Assembly (NCBI RefSeq): GCF_000090795.2
Contig: NW_003546243.1
Coordinates: 5,872 to 33,409 of the forward strand
Direction: 5' to 3'
From: Amphimedon queenslandica
Lineage: Eukaryota > Porifera > Demospongiae > Haplosclerida > Niphatidae
Length of the DNA: 27,538 nucleotides
The notes beneath the pieces are model-generated. The model had not been told where the DNA came from. It searched no databases and worked only from the letters and a program-made list of their open reading frames with translations. The translations under genes were made by a program, and so were the position numbers. Below, one piece after another: positions 10,610 through 19,758 of the stretch (positions are counted from its first letter, which is position 1; every line of letters starts with the position of its first letter).

Positions 10610-10735
10610 AAAGTCGCTAGCACAGATGCTTGTAGACTAGATATAATAGTGGGCAGTTCCTGTTATATCAAAGAGGTGTGCTTTATTGAATCTTTAGAGT
10701 GGAATCCTATATTTTTCAGTTTAACAGATAACAAT
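10610..10735 (-). promoter_or_regulatory. Conserved upstream module of the transposon-split GPCR
   Basis: Shares with copy 2 the run cagatgcttgtagactagat, then cagttcctgtt near 10656, ggaatcctatat at 10701 and cagtttaacag near 10717. It is the closest relative of the copy 2 upstream region. Confidence 0.5.
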
Positions 10736-10895
10736 ATAATGGAATTGCTCAGCAAGCTAAAGTGTTGAGATTTACTATCAACTAAACAGGTTGCACAAAA
10801 TATAGCTCATACATCAGGGTAATAGAAAAACAATGTTGGTAGGTATCAAGCTTTAAGCATGCTTAGAATGCTTGACATCAACAAATAACATTATA

Positions 10896-11215
10896 CCGTA
10901 CGGTTAGTAAATTTTGTGGGGTATTAATTTTCGTTAATTTCGTGGTTAATTTTTATCCACAAAATTTTAACCCCTACCCACCCACACATAAACACTAATT
11001 AACAGGGTTTCCAAGCCAGTGGAGGAGCCAAAGTCTTTGTCTATTACTCCATATTCCACTATAAACCATGTGTTGGAAGCTAGTCCAATAGATCCAAGTG
11101 AAAAGAAGTTTGCTAACTGCCATCCACGAATATTTTTACCCACGAATATTAGCTTCTAAGGACATTTTGGAGAAAACATGAAATATTGGACCCTCAAATA
11201 TTACCAACCGTACGG
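10896..11215. mobile_element. 320-bp MITE with CCGTACGGTT ends and TA duplication
   Basis: The left end reads TA then ccgtacggttagtaa; the right end reads aaccgtacgg then TA (11216-11217). The terminal inverted repeat is about 12 bases with weaker pairing beyond it. The interior holds motifs such as ttcgttaatttcgtggttaa and cccacgaatatt but no coding sequence. Identified by its termini and flanking TA; the transposase family is not determined. Confidence 0.85.
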
Positions 11216-11439
11216 TAATTGCTTTCTAAAATTTCATTGTTGCTGAAAAGTCTTTGGGCAGCAGTAGAGTCAAGTTCCTTCATGTAAGCTTCAGTCTCAT
11301 ATTTTATCCCTAGCAAAACTCATTTGGGCGTGGCCTGAAAAATGAATGATCTGCAAGTACTGTTATCTTCAGTTATCTCTACCAACAAAACAAAATATAT
11401 CTGAAAATGATTGAAAATTACAAAAATAAAGTCATTAGC

Positions 11440-12471
11440 TGTGGTTATGACTACTATCCTCATGTATTTTGTTTTACTGGCAAAAGACGAAATAGTTGCT
11501 TTTATCTCTGGCCAAAAATATGATTGAATGAGAGAATCTATTATTGCAACCAACCCATATGTACAAACACCAAAAGCATACTGACTATCAGGTAGACCAA
11601 AGTAGAAAAAAAGACCAATAATATATGATGGTCGTAAAGTTAGGATATAAGATAGAAGCATGGATGCAAATATAACAAACAGTCTCTTATTCTTAAACTG
11701 ATACACACCACTATCAACTAATTAACCTTGCCTCTTTATGAAGCTACGAGTGAAAAAGGATATCCAAATAAATGTAAATCCCATTACAAAACAAATAATA
11801 GCATACACTACTATCAGAACTACAAAACATGCTCATACTGATGTTTCATAAATAAACAAACAAACCTCACTACAAGGAAAATACCCATCATACCCATCTG
11901 TACTATAAAATGGTGTAGTATTTATTAGTGAACACAGCAACCACACACCAATAATCAGGATCACAGCTACTCGTGGTCTCATGAACTGCTTGTGAAGATG
12001 AGGCTTGACAATAAACAGAAACCAATCAAAAGATATAACAGCTAATGTTGCAGAGATCAGCATACCACCATACCCAAGGGCATAACCAACAAACATACAT
12101 GATCCATTCTTTTCCTCAAAAGACTTTCCAAAGATCCATTCTTCAGCTCCTACTGCAATAGAAGACATGAAATACACTAGAGCAATAATGAGGTTAGATA
12201 GTAGGAGTGAAGTGAAGAATATTGTTGATGGTTGATTCCAGGATTTCCTTTGATACAGTGTCATTAATAACACTGCTACATTAGCTATTATACCAATGAC
12301 TCCTTCAATACTAAGAACTGCTGCATAAGTAGGACTGTTGATATTTCCAGTTAGAACAAAGTCTGTAGAGTTGAATGACATACTGTCCATCAATAAAAAC
12401 AATCCTGTAGTAAAGTGAAAGTAACAGATACTTACAAAAGCTAGTTCCTGTTTATCATAATGATGTGACAT
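11440..12471 (-). pseudogene. GPCR copy with in-frame stops
   Basis: The N-terminal part (start MSFNSTDF near 12381) reads through TM4 and extracellular loop 2 and meets a TGA just before TM5, where about 6 extra bases sit relative to the paralogues. The frame then continues through TM5 (FVVLIVVYAI) to a second stop (TAA in place of the Arg codon of RQGRS in loop 3) and on through TM6-TM7. Other damage: DRF has become DWF and NPLIQSYF has become DSLIQSYF. Loss of DRF and NP together with two stops argues for a true pseudogene, not a sequencing error. Confidence 0.9.
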
Positions 12472-12520
12472 AGAGAATCATTAGGGTGGAAGCCAATATC
12501 TCTCACTTTATAAATGATAC
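12430..12520 (-). promoter_or_regulatory. Upstream module of the GPCR pseudogene, partly decayed
   Basis: Retains tagttcctgtttatcataat (near 12441) and ggaagccaatat (12488), while the cagtttaacac part has drifted to cactttataaa. The decay matches the loss of the coding sequence. Confidence 0.4.
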
Positions 12521-12903
12521 AGTCATTAGTAATAAATGAATTAATGCAAACCTAGTGTTGTAAGATCAGCTATTATTTAAAAGTTATGCTAAAACATTGA
12601 GGATCAAGGAAAAGCAATTAAGATTGAAATTACGATTTTCAATAATTTGAATGTATTTGAGCAACTAAATTGCTCAATTATAAAGGCTGGCAGTTTGTGA
12701 TGCAGTGTCACTTGTAATGCCCAGAATTGCCTTGAAACCATTGCATAAATGTAAGTGTTAAAAAATCAGTCAATAAGTAATGAGCATATAACAACATATT
12801 TAGTCATAATCTAACAATGAAACTAATACAACAATCATTAACAAGTTTCTTTCTAATAATAAAACTAATTGTAACTGAAAATGAATACAGTAACTAAAAA
12901 AAG
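12521..12903. other. Intergenic spacer, no gene recognised
   Basis: AT-rich sequence between two receptor copies. The part nearest the next stop codon (about 12815-12903) resembles the 3' flanks of copies 2 and 4 (taactgaaa, gtcaatcag). No other structure was noted. Confidence 0.5.
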
Positions 12904-13905
12904 TCAATCAGGTTTGGGTTCGACTTGGATCCTGACTGGTAATATTTTGTTTGATTTTAATCCAATTTTATTGGCAAAAGAAGCTAAAACCTCTTTTATC
13001 TCTGGCCTGAAGTATGACTGAATGAGAGGATTTATTATTACGACCAACCCATATGTACAAAAGGTAAAAGCATACAGACCATCAGGATCAGGTAGACCAA
13101 AGTAGACAAAAAAACCAACAATATATGATGGAAAAAAACTTAGGATATAAGATAGAAGCATGGATCCAAATATACCAAACAGCTTCTTATTCTTAGACTG
13201 ATACACACCACTATCAACTGATCGACCCTGCCTCTTTATGAAGCTACGAGTGAAAAAGAATGTCCAAATAGATGTAAATGCCATTATAGAATAACTAATA
13301 GCATACACTAGTATCAGAACTACAAAATAATATGGAGATGTTTCATTTAAAAATGAGCAAATACCATTAGGAGGAAAATACCCATATCCACCTGTACTAT
13401 AAAATGGTATGGTATTTATTAGTGAACTCAGCAACCACACACCAATAATCAGGATCAGAGCTACTCGTGGTCTCATGAACTGCTTGTGAAGATGAGGCTT
13501 GACAATAAACAGAAACCGATCAAAAGATATGGCAGCTAATGTTGCAGCAATAATCATAATACCATTCCAAAGAATGTAACCAACAAACATACATGATCCA
13601 TTCTTTTGCTCAAAAGTGTTTCCAAAGATCCATTCTTCAGCTCCTACTGCAATAGAAGACATCAAATAGCATAGAGCAATAATGAGGTTAGGCAGTAGGA
13701 GAGAAGTGAAGAATATTGTTGATGGCTGATTCCAGGATTTCCTTTGATACAGTGTCATTAATAACACTGCTACATTAGCTATTATACCAATGACTCCTTC
13801 AATACCAAGAACTGCTGCATAAGTAGGACTGTTGATATCTCCAGTTAGAACAAAGTCTGTAGAGTTGAATGACATGATGTATATACACCAATAAGAAATG
13901 AACAA
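12904..13905 (-). CDS. Rhodopsin-like 7-TM GPCR, array copy 3 (intact)
   Basis: 333-residue single-exon receptor; paralogue-supported start M11 (position 13875), 323 residues. N44 (1.50), C105 (3.25), DRF at 129-131, W157 (4.50), TM6 end SFFP, and INPLIQSYF in TM7. Position 2.50 is N73, preceded by an unusual proline (LLLPNLIIAL). Extracellular loop 2 (YSTGGYGYFPPNGICSF) resembles copy 2, while the C-terminal tail (KILPVRIQV) is shared with the frameshifted copy at 15140-16144, so segments may have been exchanged between neighbours. The loop between TM6 and TM7 carries a two-residue insertion (PDPDGLY). Ligand unknown; family assignment is firm. Confidence 0.93.
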   Translation of the reverse strand: MFISYWCIYIMSFNSTDFVLTGDINSPTYAAVLGIEGVIGIIANVAVLLMTLYQRKSWNQPSTIFFTSLLLPNLIIALCYLMSSIAVGAEEWIFGNTFEQKNGSCMFVGYILWNGIMIIAATLAAISFDRFLFIVKPHLHKQFMRPRVALILIIGVWLLSSLINTIPFYSTGGYGYFPPNGICSFLNETSPYYFVVLILVYAISYSIMAFTSIWTFFFTRSFIKRQGRSVDSGVYQSKNKKLFGIFGSMLLSYILSFFPSYIVGFFVYFGLPDPDGLYAFTFCTYGLVVIINPLIQSYFRPEIKEVLASFANKIGLKSNKILPVRIQVEPKPD

Positions 13906-13949
13906 AAGATATTAAGAAAGTAAATAGAGCAGAAATACTTATATACTAA

Positions 13950-14035
13950 GTACAAATGACAGTTCCTGTTTATCATAGCAACGTGTTTTAGAGAATTGTT
14001 AGAGTGGAAGCCTGTATTACTCAGGTTAACACAAT
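13950..14035 (-). promoter_or_regulatory. Conserved upstream module of GPCR copy 3
   Basis: Contains cagttcctgtttatcatagc (near 13961), gtggaagcctgtatt (14004) and caggttaacaca (near 14022), about 129 bases upstream of the start codon. Nearly identical in order and spacing to the module of the frameshifted copy and of copy 4. Confidence 0.55.
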
Positions 14036-14184
14036 GCAGGCGTAAAGTTAAACAACAATATCAACCAGACAGTGCAAGTGTATACACAATACACGAATAT
14101 TTAAATAAAAAGTATATATGGGTATATACACAATAAAAATCAAATATATACACGGTAGATGCATATTGCGCAAGCGGAAAACTG

Positions 14185-14220
14185 TACTATTATTATTAAA
14201 ATTATTATTATTATTATTAT
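14185..14220. repeat. ATT microsatellite
   Basis: Run of att/tta units (attattattattattat type) with one interruption. Simple-sequence repeat in the spacer upstream of copy 3. Confidence 0.85.
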
Positions 14221-14445
14221 AGGTACATACAAAAGACAATGGTGCTACCAGCCTGCAGGCGGAGCAAAAGGAGAGAGGGGGAACCTCAGATGGTGGGCTC
14301 AGTTGTGTTAGTAGAGCTGCTTGATACTCATTTATTATTATTTTTTATTTCTCTATGATTAATTGAATCGTTATGTCATGTCATTATTGCAAATGATATG
14401 GAGGTGTAGTCACGAAAGATGGATCACTTCCTGTCAATGCGCGTG

Positions 14446-14452
14446 TATATAA
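14446..14452 (+). promoter_or_regulatory. Putative TATA box
   Basis: TATATAA lies about 65 bases upstream of the ATG at 14517, in a less AT-rich context (gcgcgtgtatataagaggcc). It is the clearest TATA-like element in the window on the strand opposite to the receptor array. Whether it starts a transcript is not shown. Confidence 0.4.
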
Positions 14453-14516
14453 GAGGCCTGCAGCAACAACCTACTTCAGTTCAGTCAGTCTGAGTCAGAG
14501 GAGTAGAACATAGAAA

Positions 14517-14756
14517 ATGGAGCCCTACAGCAACAAGACTAACAGCAACCCCCCCCCCCTTTCTGACTCCGAGCCTATTCCAGATCTTCCCGATCATGGT
14601 GTTACGATACCAGCTTCCCCTGCTCAGTCACATGAGTCAGGTAAGATCCATGGTGTATCTATGATTACAGCTTTTTTAAAGGATCATTCGACACAGCCAG
14701 TGCCCCAAAGGCTGATAATCTATCAAATAAATTCGGCGTGGTTGAAGTTGAGGTGA
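14517..14756 (+). CDS. Possible small unrecognised plus-strand gene or retroelement piece
   Basis: Short frame of 79 codons beginning with ATG in a favourable context (agaaaATGg) downstream of a TATA-like box. The N-terminal half is rich in Pro, Ser and Asn and includes a run of nine C, a likely slippage or indel site. No homology is recognised. From 14645 to 14860 another frame is open and gives a plausible protein-like segment (FKGSFDTASAPKADNLSNKF and onward, ending with TGA at 14860), in a different frame from the first. A splice join between them is possible in sequence (gtaag at 14641, ttacag ending at 14670), but the intron would be only 30 bases and does not restore the frame. It may be a decayed gene or the 5' end of a mobile element. 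Confidence 0.3.
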   Translation: MEPYSNKTNSNPPPLSDSEPIPDLPDHGVTIPASPAQSHESGKIHGVSMITAFLKDHSTQPVPQRLIIYQINSAWLKLR

Positions 14757-14860
14757 AAACCAGTAATCCAGAGTCAGCGTCGACTAGGTATCAGTGCTGG
14801 GTGGACAACAATAATGTGCCTATTATGCTGCATGTCCATGTTTTCAGTTTGAAACTTTGA

Positions 14861-15134
14861 ATGTCTTTCTTATTTTTAACTCCTACTTTCTCTTTCTGCT
14901 CTCTCTCCCTGTATATTCATATTTTTAGACAACCAAGTGAACGAACAACATCATCATGATCCGGTTTAACCAACCTCTTTGCAGGAATGTGTATAAAAGC
15001 AATGGAGCAGGGCCTATTTGCTCATAAAGAATTTCTGCAAGAAAGTCTTCTTAGCTGATGGATAAAAGTTATGGCTGCAATGCTACTTTCGCCATAATTA
15101 TTTCCATGCGTCGCCTAGCTCCACAGCATCTTTG
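14861..15134. other. Intergenic sequence, no gene recognised
   Basis: Spacer between the possible small plus-strand gene and the frameshifted receptor. No repeat ends or coding homology were seen. Confidence 0.4.
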
Positions 15135-16144
15135 TTAGCCAATTGTCTTGACATGGATAACTTGGATCCTGACTGGTAATATTTTGTTTGACTTTAATCC
15201 AATTTTATTGGCAAAAGAAACTAAAACCTCTTTTATCTCTGGCCTGAAGTATGACTGAATGAGAGGATTTACTATTGTGATTGATGCAAACATGCATATA
15301 CTAAAACCAATAGCATATACACTCTCAGATAGGCCGGAGACGATGACAAAACTAACAATATATGTTGGTAACAGAGCAAGGACATAAGATAGAAGCATCA
15401 ATCCAAATATACCAAACAACTTCTTATTCTTAGACTGATACACACCACTATCAACTGATCGACCCTGCCTCTTTATGAAGCTACGAGTGGAAAAGAATGT
15501 CCAAATAGATGCTATTACCATTACAGAATGAATACCACAAGAAGGATCCCAGTAAAAATTGCATTATAAACTAAATTTTGATAGACATGTGCAAATCCCA
15601 TTACAAAAATTATAACCATACAGGCCAAAGCCGAAGAAAGGTCCAGTATTTATAAGTGAACACAGCAACCACAGACCAATAATCAGGATCAGAGCTACTC
15701 GTGGTCTCGTGAACCGCTTGTGAAGATGAGGCTTGACAATAAACAGAAACCGATCAAAAGATATAGCAGCTAATGTCAGTGAAAGAAGCATACCGCCGTC
15801 CAAAGGGCATAGCCAACAAACATACATGTTGCATTCTTTTCCTCAAAAGAGTTTCCAAAGATCCATTCTTTAGCTCCTACTGCAATAGAAGACATGAAAT
15901 ACACTAGAGCAATAATGAGGTTAGATAGTAGGAGAAAATTGAAGAATATTGTTGATGATTGATTCCAGGATTTCCTTTGATACAGTGTCATTAGTAACAC
16001 TGCTACATTAACTATTATACCAATGACTCCTTCAATACCAAGAACTGCTGCATAAGTAGGACTGTTGATATCTCCAGTTAGAACAAAGTCTGTAGAGTTG
16101 AATGACATGATGTACATAATACAAAATGAACCTACACTGCCCAA
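15135..16144 (-). pseudogene. GPCR copy with at least two frameshifts
   Basis: Three frames together cover a receptor. The first (16144 to about 15800; MSFNSTDF at 16108) covers TM1 to the start of TM3 and is lost within TM3, where one base is missing relative to the paralogues (cgccgtccaaaggg against the accatacccaaggg type). The second (about 15827-15564) carries TM3-TM4 and DRF and ends in a stop at the start of TM5. TM5 is damaged by further indels near 15530-15565. The third (15521-15135) has SIWTFFSTRSF through TM7 (VNPLIQSYF) and the KILPVRIQV tail shared with copy 3. The upstream module is well preserved, so loss may be recent. Confidence 0.9.
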
Positions 16145-16189
16145 AGATATTATGAAAGTAAATAGAGCAGAGATACTTATTTACTAAAT

Positions 16190-16275
16190 ACAAATAACAG
16201 TTCCTGTTTATCATAGTGGTGTGTTTTAGAGAATTATTAGAGTGGAAGCCAGTATTGCTCAATTTAACACACACG
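16190..16275 (-). promoter_or_regulatory. Conserved upstream module of the frameshifted GPCR
   Basis: cagttcctgtttatcatagt near 16198, agtggaagccagtattgc at 16241 and atttaacacacac near 16262. Nearly identical to the modules of copies 3 and 4 although the gene is broken. Confidence 0.5.
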
Positions 16276-17360
16276 TGTAAAGTCATAGCATAATGCCAAT
16301 GAGGCACTTATGATGCATGGGGACCCACCATAATTGCTCTTGCATTCTGCACTAGTAAAATGCAATGAATCATGATTCTTTTTGTAGTTGAGAGGCATAA
16401 ATGGAAAATGAGTGGCCACTCTTATTTCCTGGAAGATGAGTTTGATAGTGATTGTGAGTCTGATACTTGATACTGGTATACTTGAGAATAGGAACATTCA
16501 TCTCTTTTCCTCTGGTCATCATTTATTAATTATTCTGTTATTATTATAAGTTGTTTTTAAATAAAAATTTTTAATGCTAATAATAATATTTTTAATTGAA
16601 TAGATGAGCAGCTACAAGAGTACATCCAGAGTTTGACTGTTATTAATTCAACTATTGTGATTTCTGCAATTATAATCAAAAATTGTTTTAATTCTCATAG
16701 TTATTTTTCATTAGTACATTCAACAGTATTCTTGCTGTTTGGGAGGATCAAAGGATGCCAGTTGAATTTCAATAGTTCCAGTTTGAGAGTATTATGCACC
16801 TCCATATGGCAACTTTGTGTAGGGCTTACTATTCCCATTTGAAAAGGTAATATCTTGCAAATCAGGCTATGCCCACAGATTAAAATTACTAGAACATTTC
16901 TCCACCAACTAGCCACGAACAGACATATGTGTACATACAAGCAGAACTACTTTACCAGTATTAGTAACGCGGTAGCATTACTAAGTAGGATTCATAATTA
17001 TTAAAAATGCTTCAATATTATTACACAGCCAAGAGTTTGGACCTGAACCAGTCCAAATCAGGCCTGCAGATATTAGATGAGGACAATGGATTTTAGGCAA
17101 TCAGTCCCAATACAATTGTGGAGTTAGTCACAGTGTAACAATTATTATATTAATGTTATCATGACCATTTAACCATTACCATGTATTTAACTATTGATAA
17201 TAACTAGTGATTTGTGTGGTTCTTTTATGATACTTTGATTGTTCTCTTTGGTCTGTTAAAACTTGTTACAACAGTACAATCACGACAAGCATGTGTGGCG
17301 GATCAGGCCAAAGCAATATTCATGATCAACCATAATTCACATCAAGGCTGTACCAGTATT
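16276..17360. other. Intergenic stretch, no gene recognised
   Basis: AT-rich spacer with several short chance frames on both strands and no homology. No inverted-repeat ends or RNA gene were recognised. Confidence 0.5.
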
Positions 17361-17720
17361 CAGGGTTTCGCTCAAATCAAAGTGAGCTAGAAAGCATGCT
17401 TCATAAAAATTCATTAAAAATTCAATTTTGATCAAAATCAGCTCAAACTTGCTACACAACATGTGGATAAGTATCAAAAAAAAAGAATTATAAAATGCAG
17501 AATTCTTTCATAGTCATTTCATGCAGAATTTGGCCACATACAATAGTACAGGATCTTTGGCCTGATTTTAAAGAAACTTCAAAACTTTGTAAAAAATCCA
17601 AACTTGATTAGAATCACCTCAAAATTTCCATACAGCACATGAACATCATGTTAATGTAGAGAAAGTTGTACGAATGGAAAATTCTCTCTCAGCTACAAAT
17701 AAAAAATAGTCTGTAGAGTG
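17361..17720. repeat. Diverged dispersed-repeat copies related to the 176-bp array
   Basis: Phrases such as aaaatcagctcaaacttgct (near 17433), and aatcacctcaaaatttcc with cacatgaacatcatg (near 17610-17655), are reverse-complement variants of the array motif gtttgagctgatt with its upstream attgatgtcc. At least two decayed units lie in the orientation opposite to the array. Confidence 0.6.
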
Positions 17721-18171
17721 TATGGTATTTTACCGAATTCTGGAGCAAATTTAAAATCCAAAATCCTGTGGAAACTGAAATCAGACCTGACTCAGGCACA
17801 ATAAATTTGGGCATATAGTAGAAAAAAACTTTGGCAAATTTGGTGAATTAAGCTCCAGTTGCCCTTCATTCCAGTGCACTTGGCCAAAAACTCTTCATTA
17901 CCAAATCTCTTTAGAAAACAATCCACCAATTTTGAATTTTCTAGCTACACTATATACACAAACAGAGAGAGAATTGTAATGAAATTATCAACAATAAGTT
18001 ATAAAATTCAACATAATTATCTTGACAAAAAATTATAGAAATATTAACTACAATAAACATCTGATTATCATTAACAGGAACAATATGTAAAAGACACTAT
18101 CTCTAACAATAAACAAATTAATACTGAACTGATCAGTAACGACTAAAAGAAGTTAATCAGACTAAAAGAAG
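17721..18171. other. Intergenic stretch before copy 4, no gene recognised
   Basis: AT-rich. Near the stop codon of copy 4, a 19-base segment (gactaaaagaagttaatca) is present twice in tandem at about 18142-18178, the second copy covering the stop codon. The rest of the last 100 bases resembles the 3' flanks of the other receptors. Confidence 0.55.
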
Positions 18172-19152
18172 TTAATCAGCCGTGACAGCGACTTGTGGTT
18201 CAATTGGATGTATCTTATTTGATTTTAATCCAATTTTTTTGGCAAAAAGGACTAAAGTCTCTTTTATCTCTGGCCTAAAATATGATTGAATGAGAGGATT
18301 CATTATTGAGATCAATCCATATGTACCAATACCAAATGCAAATGCACTGTCCAACTGGCCAAAAATAAAAACAAGAAGAGCAACAAAATATGATGGAAGT
18401 AAAGTCAGGATGTAGGACAGAAGCATTGATCCAAATATACCAAACAACTTCTTATTCTTAGACTGGTATACACCACTATCAACTGATCGACCCTGCCTCT
18501 TTATGAAGCTACGAGTGAAGAAGAATGTCCAAATAGATGTAGATGCTATTATACAATAAATCATTGGATATACTACTAAAAGAACTAAAAGATACAAGCC
18601 TGAATGTTCATAGATTAATGAGCAAACACCATTATCATAAAGATATCCAAACACACCAAAACCATAGAATGGTATAGTATTTATTAGTGAACACAGCAAC
18701 CACACACCAATAATCAGGATCAGAGCTACTCGTGGTCTCATGAACTGCTTGTGAAGATGAGGCTTGACAATAAACAGAAACCGATCAAAAGATATAACAG
18801 CTAATGTTGCAGCATTAAGCATACCACCATAATAAAGGAAAAATCCAAAAAAGATACATGATCCATTCTTTTCCTCAAAAGTGTTCCCAAAGATCCATTC
18901 TTCAGCTCCTACTGCAAAAGAAGACATCAAATACACTAGAGCAATAATGAGGCTAGACAGTAGGAGAGAAGTGAAGAATATTGTTGATGGCTGATTCCAG
19001 GATTTCCTTTGATACAGTGTCATTAATAACACTGCTACATTAGCTATTATACCAATGACTCCTTCAATACCAAGAGCTGCTGCATAAGTAGGACTGTTGA
19101 TATCTCCAGTTAGAACAAAGTCTGTAGAGTTGAATGACATACTGTCCATCAT
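18172..19152 (-). CDS. Rhodopsin-like 7-TM GPCR, array copy 4 (intact)
   Basis: 326-residue single-exon receptor; the conserved start MSFNSTDF is M5 (position 19140), with only four residues before it, so either start gives nearly the same protein. N38 (1.50), C99 (3.25, in NGSC), DRF at 123-125, W151 (4.50), TM6 end TLLP, and MNPLIQSYF in TM7. Position 2.50 is S67 (LLLSSLIIAL). Extracellular loop 2 and TM5 (FGVFGYLYDNGVCSLIYEHS) differ from copies 2 and 3 and resemble copy 1, while loop 3 (RQGRSVDSGVYQSKNKKLFG) is almost identical to copy 3. It is the most upstream receptor in the array. Confidence 0.94.
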   Translation of the reverse strand: MMDSMSFNSTDFVLTGDINSPTYAAALGIEGVIGIIANVAVLLMTLYQRKSWNQPSTIFFTSLLLSSLIIALVYLMSSFAVGAEEWIFGNTFEEKNGSCIFFGFFLYYGGMLNAATLAVISFDRFLFIVKPHLHKQFMRPRVALILIIGVWLLCSLINTIPFYGFGVFGYLYDNGVCSLIYEHSGLYLLVLLVVYPMIYCIIASTSIWTFFFTRSFIKRQGRSVDSGVYQSKNKKLFGIFGSMLLSYILTLLPSYFVALLVFIFGQLDSAFAFGIGTYGLISIMNPLIQSYFRPEIKETLVLFAKKIGLKSNKIHPIEPQVAVTAD

Positions 19153-19224
19153 TGACCATCAATAAGAAATGAACGTTACTACAGGATATATGAAGTAAAT
19201 AGAGCAGAGATACTTATAGACTAA

Positions 19225-19310
19225 GTACAAGAGACAGTTCCTGTTTATCATAGTGGTGTGCTATAGAGAATCAATAGAGTGGAAGTCTGTACTTCTCACT
19301 TTAACACATG
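19225..19310 (-). promoter_or_regulatory. Conserved upstream module of GPCR copy 4
   Basis: cagttcctgtttatcatagt near 19235, gtggaagtctgtac near 19279 and actttaacacatgg near 19298; same order as in the other copies, about 139 bases from the start codon. Confidence 0.55.
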
Positions 19311-19632
19311 GTTCCCACAGGATTAAGCTAAGGAATGGTAACCACACCCATTTATATCAAGGACATACTGTACATGTACATTTGTAAATGTTATTAATGT
19401 CTATCAATAAGATCTACCCACACACACACAACTCCAAACCAATCAAAGCACTGTTGATTCGTGGATAATAAGAATTATTGCCCAAAGAAGATGTAACACT
19501 TGGGCTTGCCTCACAGTACATTGTCCACTTGATCACAAACCTTGTGCAATAATTCACGTAACCTACTCTCAATTGTGCTTTAACTAAAGGCAGGAGGTTC
19601 CCAATATGATGCATTGTTTTTCATGTGCTAGC
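19311..19632. other. Intergenic sequence, no gene recognised
   Basis: Spacer between the receptor array and the hairpin element. Nothing with homology was seen; a short CA run lies near 19420. Confidence 0.45.
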
Positions 19633-19758
19633 GTCATGACCGGAAGTGCTGTATAAACAAATGGGAGTATGCGTCAATGCATCAGAATAGAAATTTTTTC
19701 TAAATCTGACGCATTGACGCATGCTCCCATTGATTTATACAGCACTTCCGGTCATGAC
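19633..19758. mobile_element. 126-bp hairpin (foldback) element
   Basis: The left arm begins gtcatgaccggaagtgctgt; the right arm ends acagcacttccggtcatgac, its exact complement. Pairing continues inward with few mismatches for about 55-60 bases per arm, leaving only a short A/T-rich loop. Similar 12-base sequences (tgctagcgtcat at 19626, tgcatgcgtcat at 19765) lie at or near the two sides. No coding capacity. A folded-back MITE is the simplest reading; the arms could also form a hairpin RNA if transcribed. Confidence 0.8.

Noticed and set aside
14641..14670. 30-base intron joining the two open segments of the small plus-strand unit
   Set aside because: It is too short for a normal intron, and the join does not bring the two segments into one frame.
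16633..16940. Overlapping short frames on both strands
   Set aside because: There is no homology, no shared start context and no conservation signal; they are expected by chance in this sequence.
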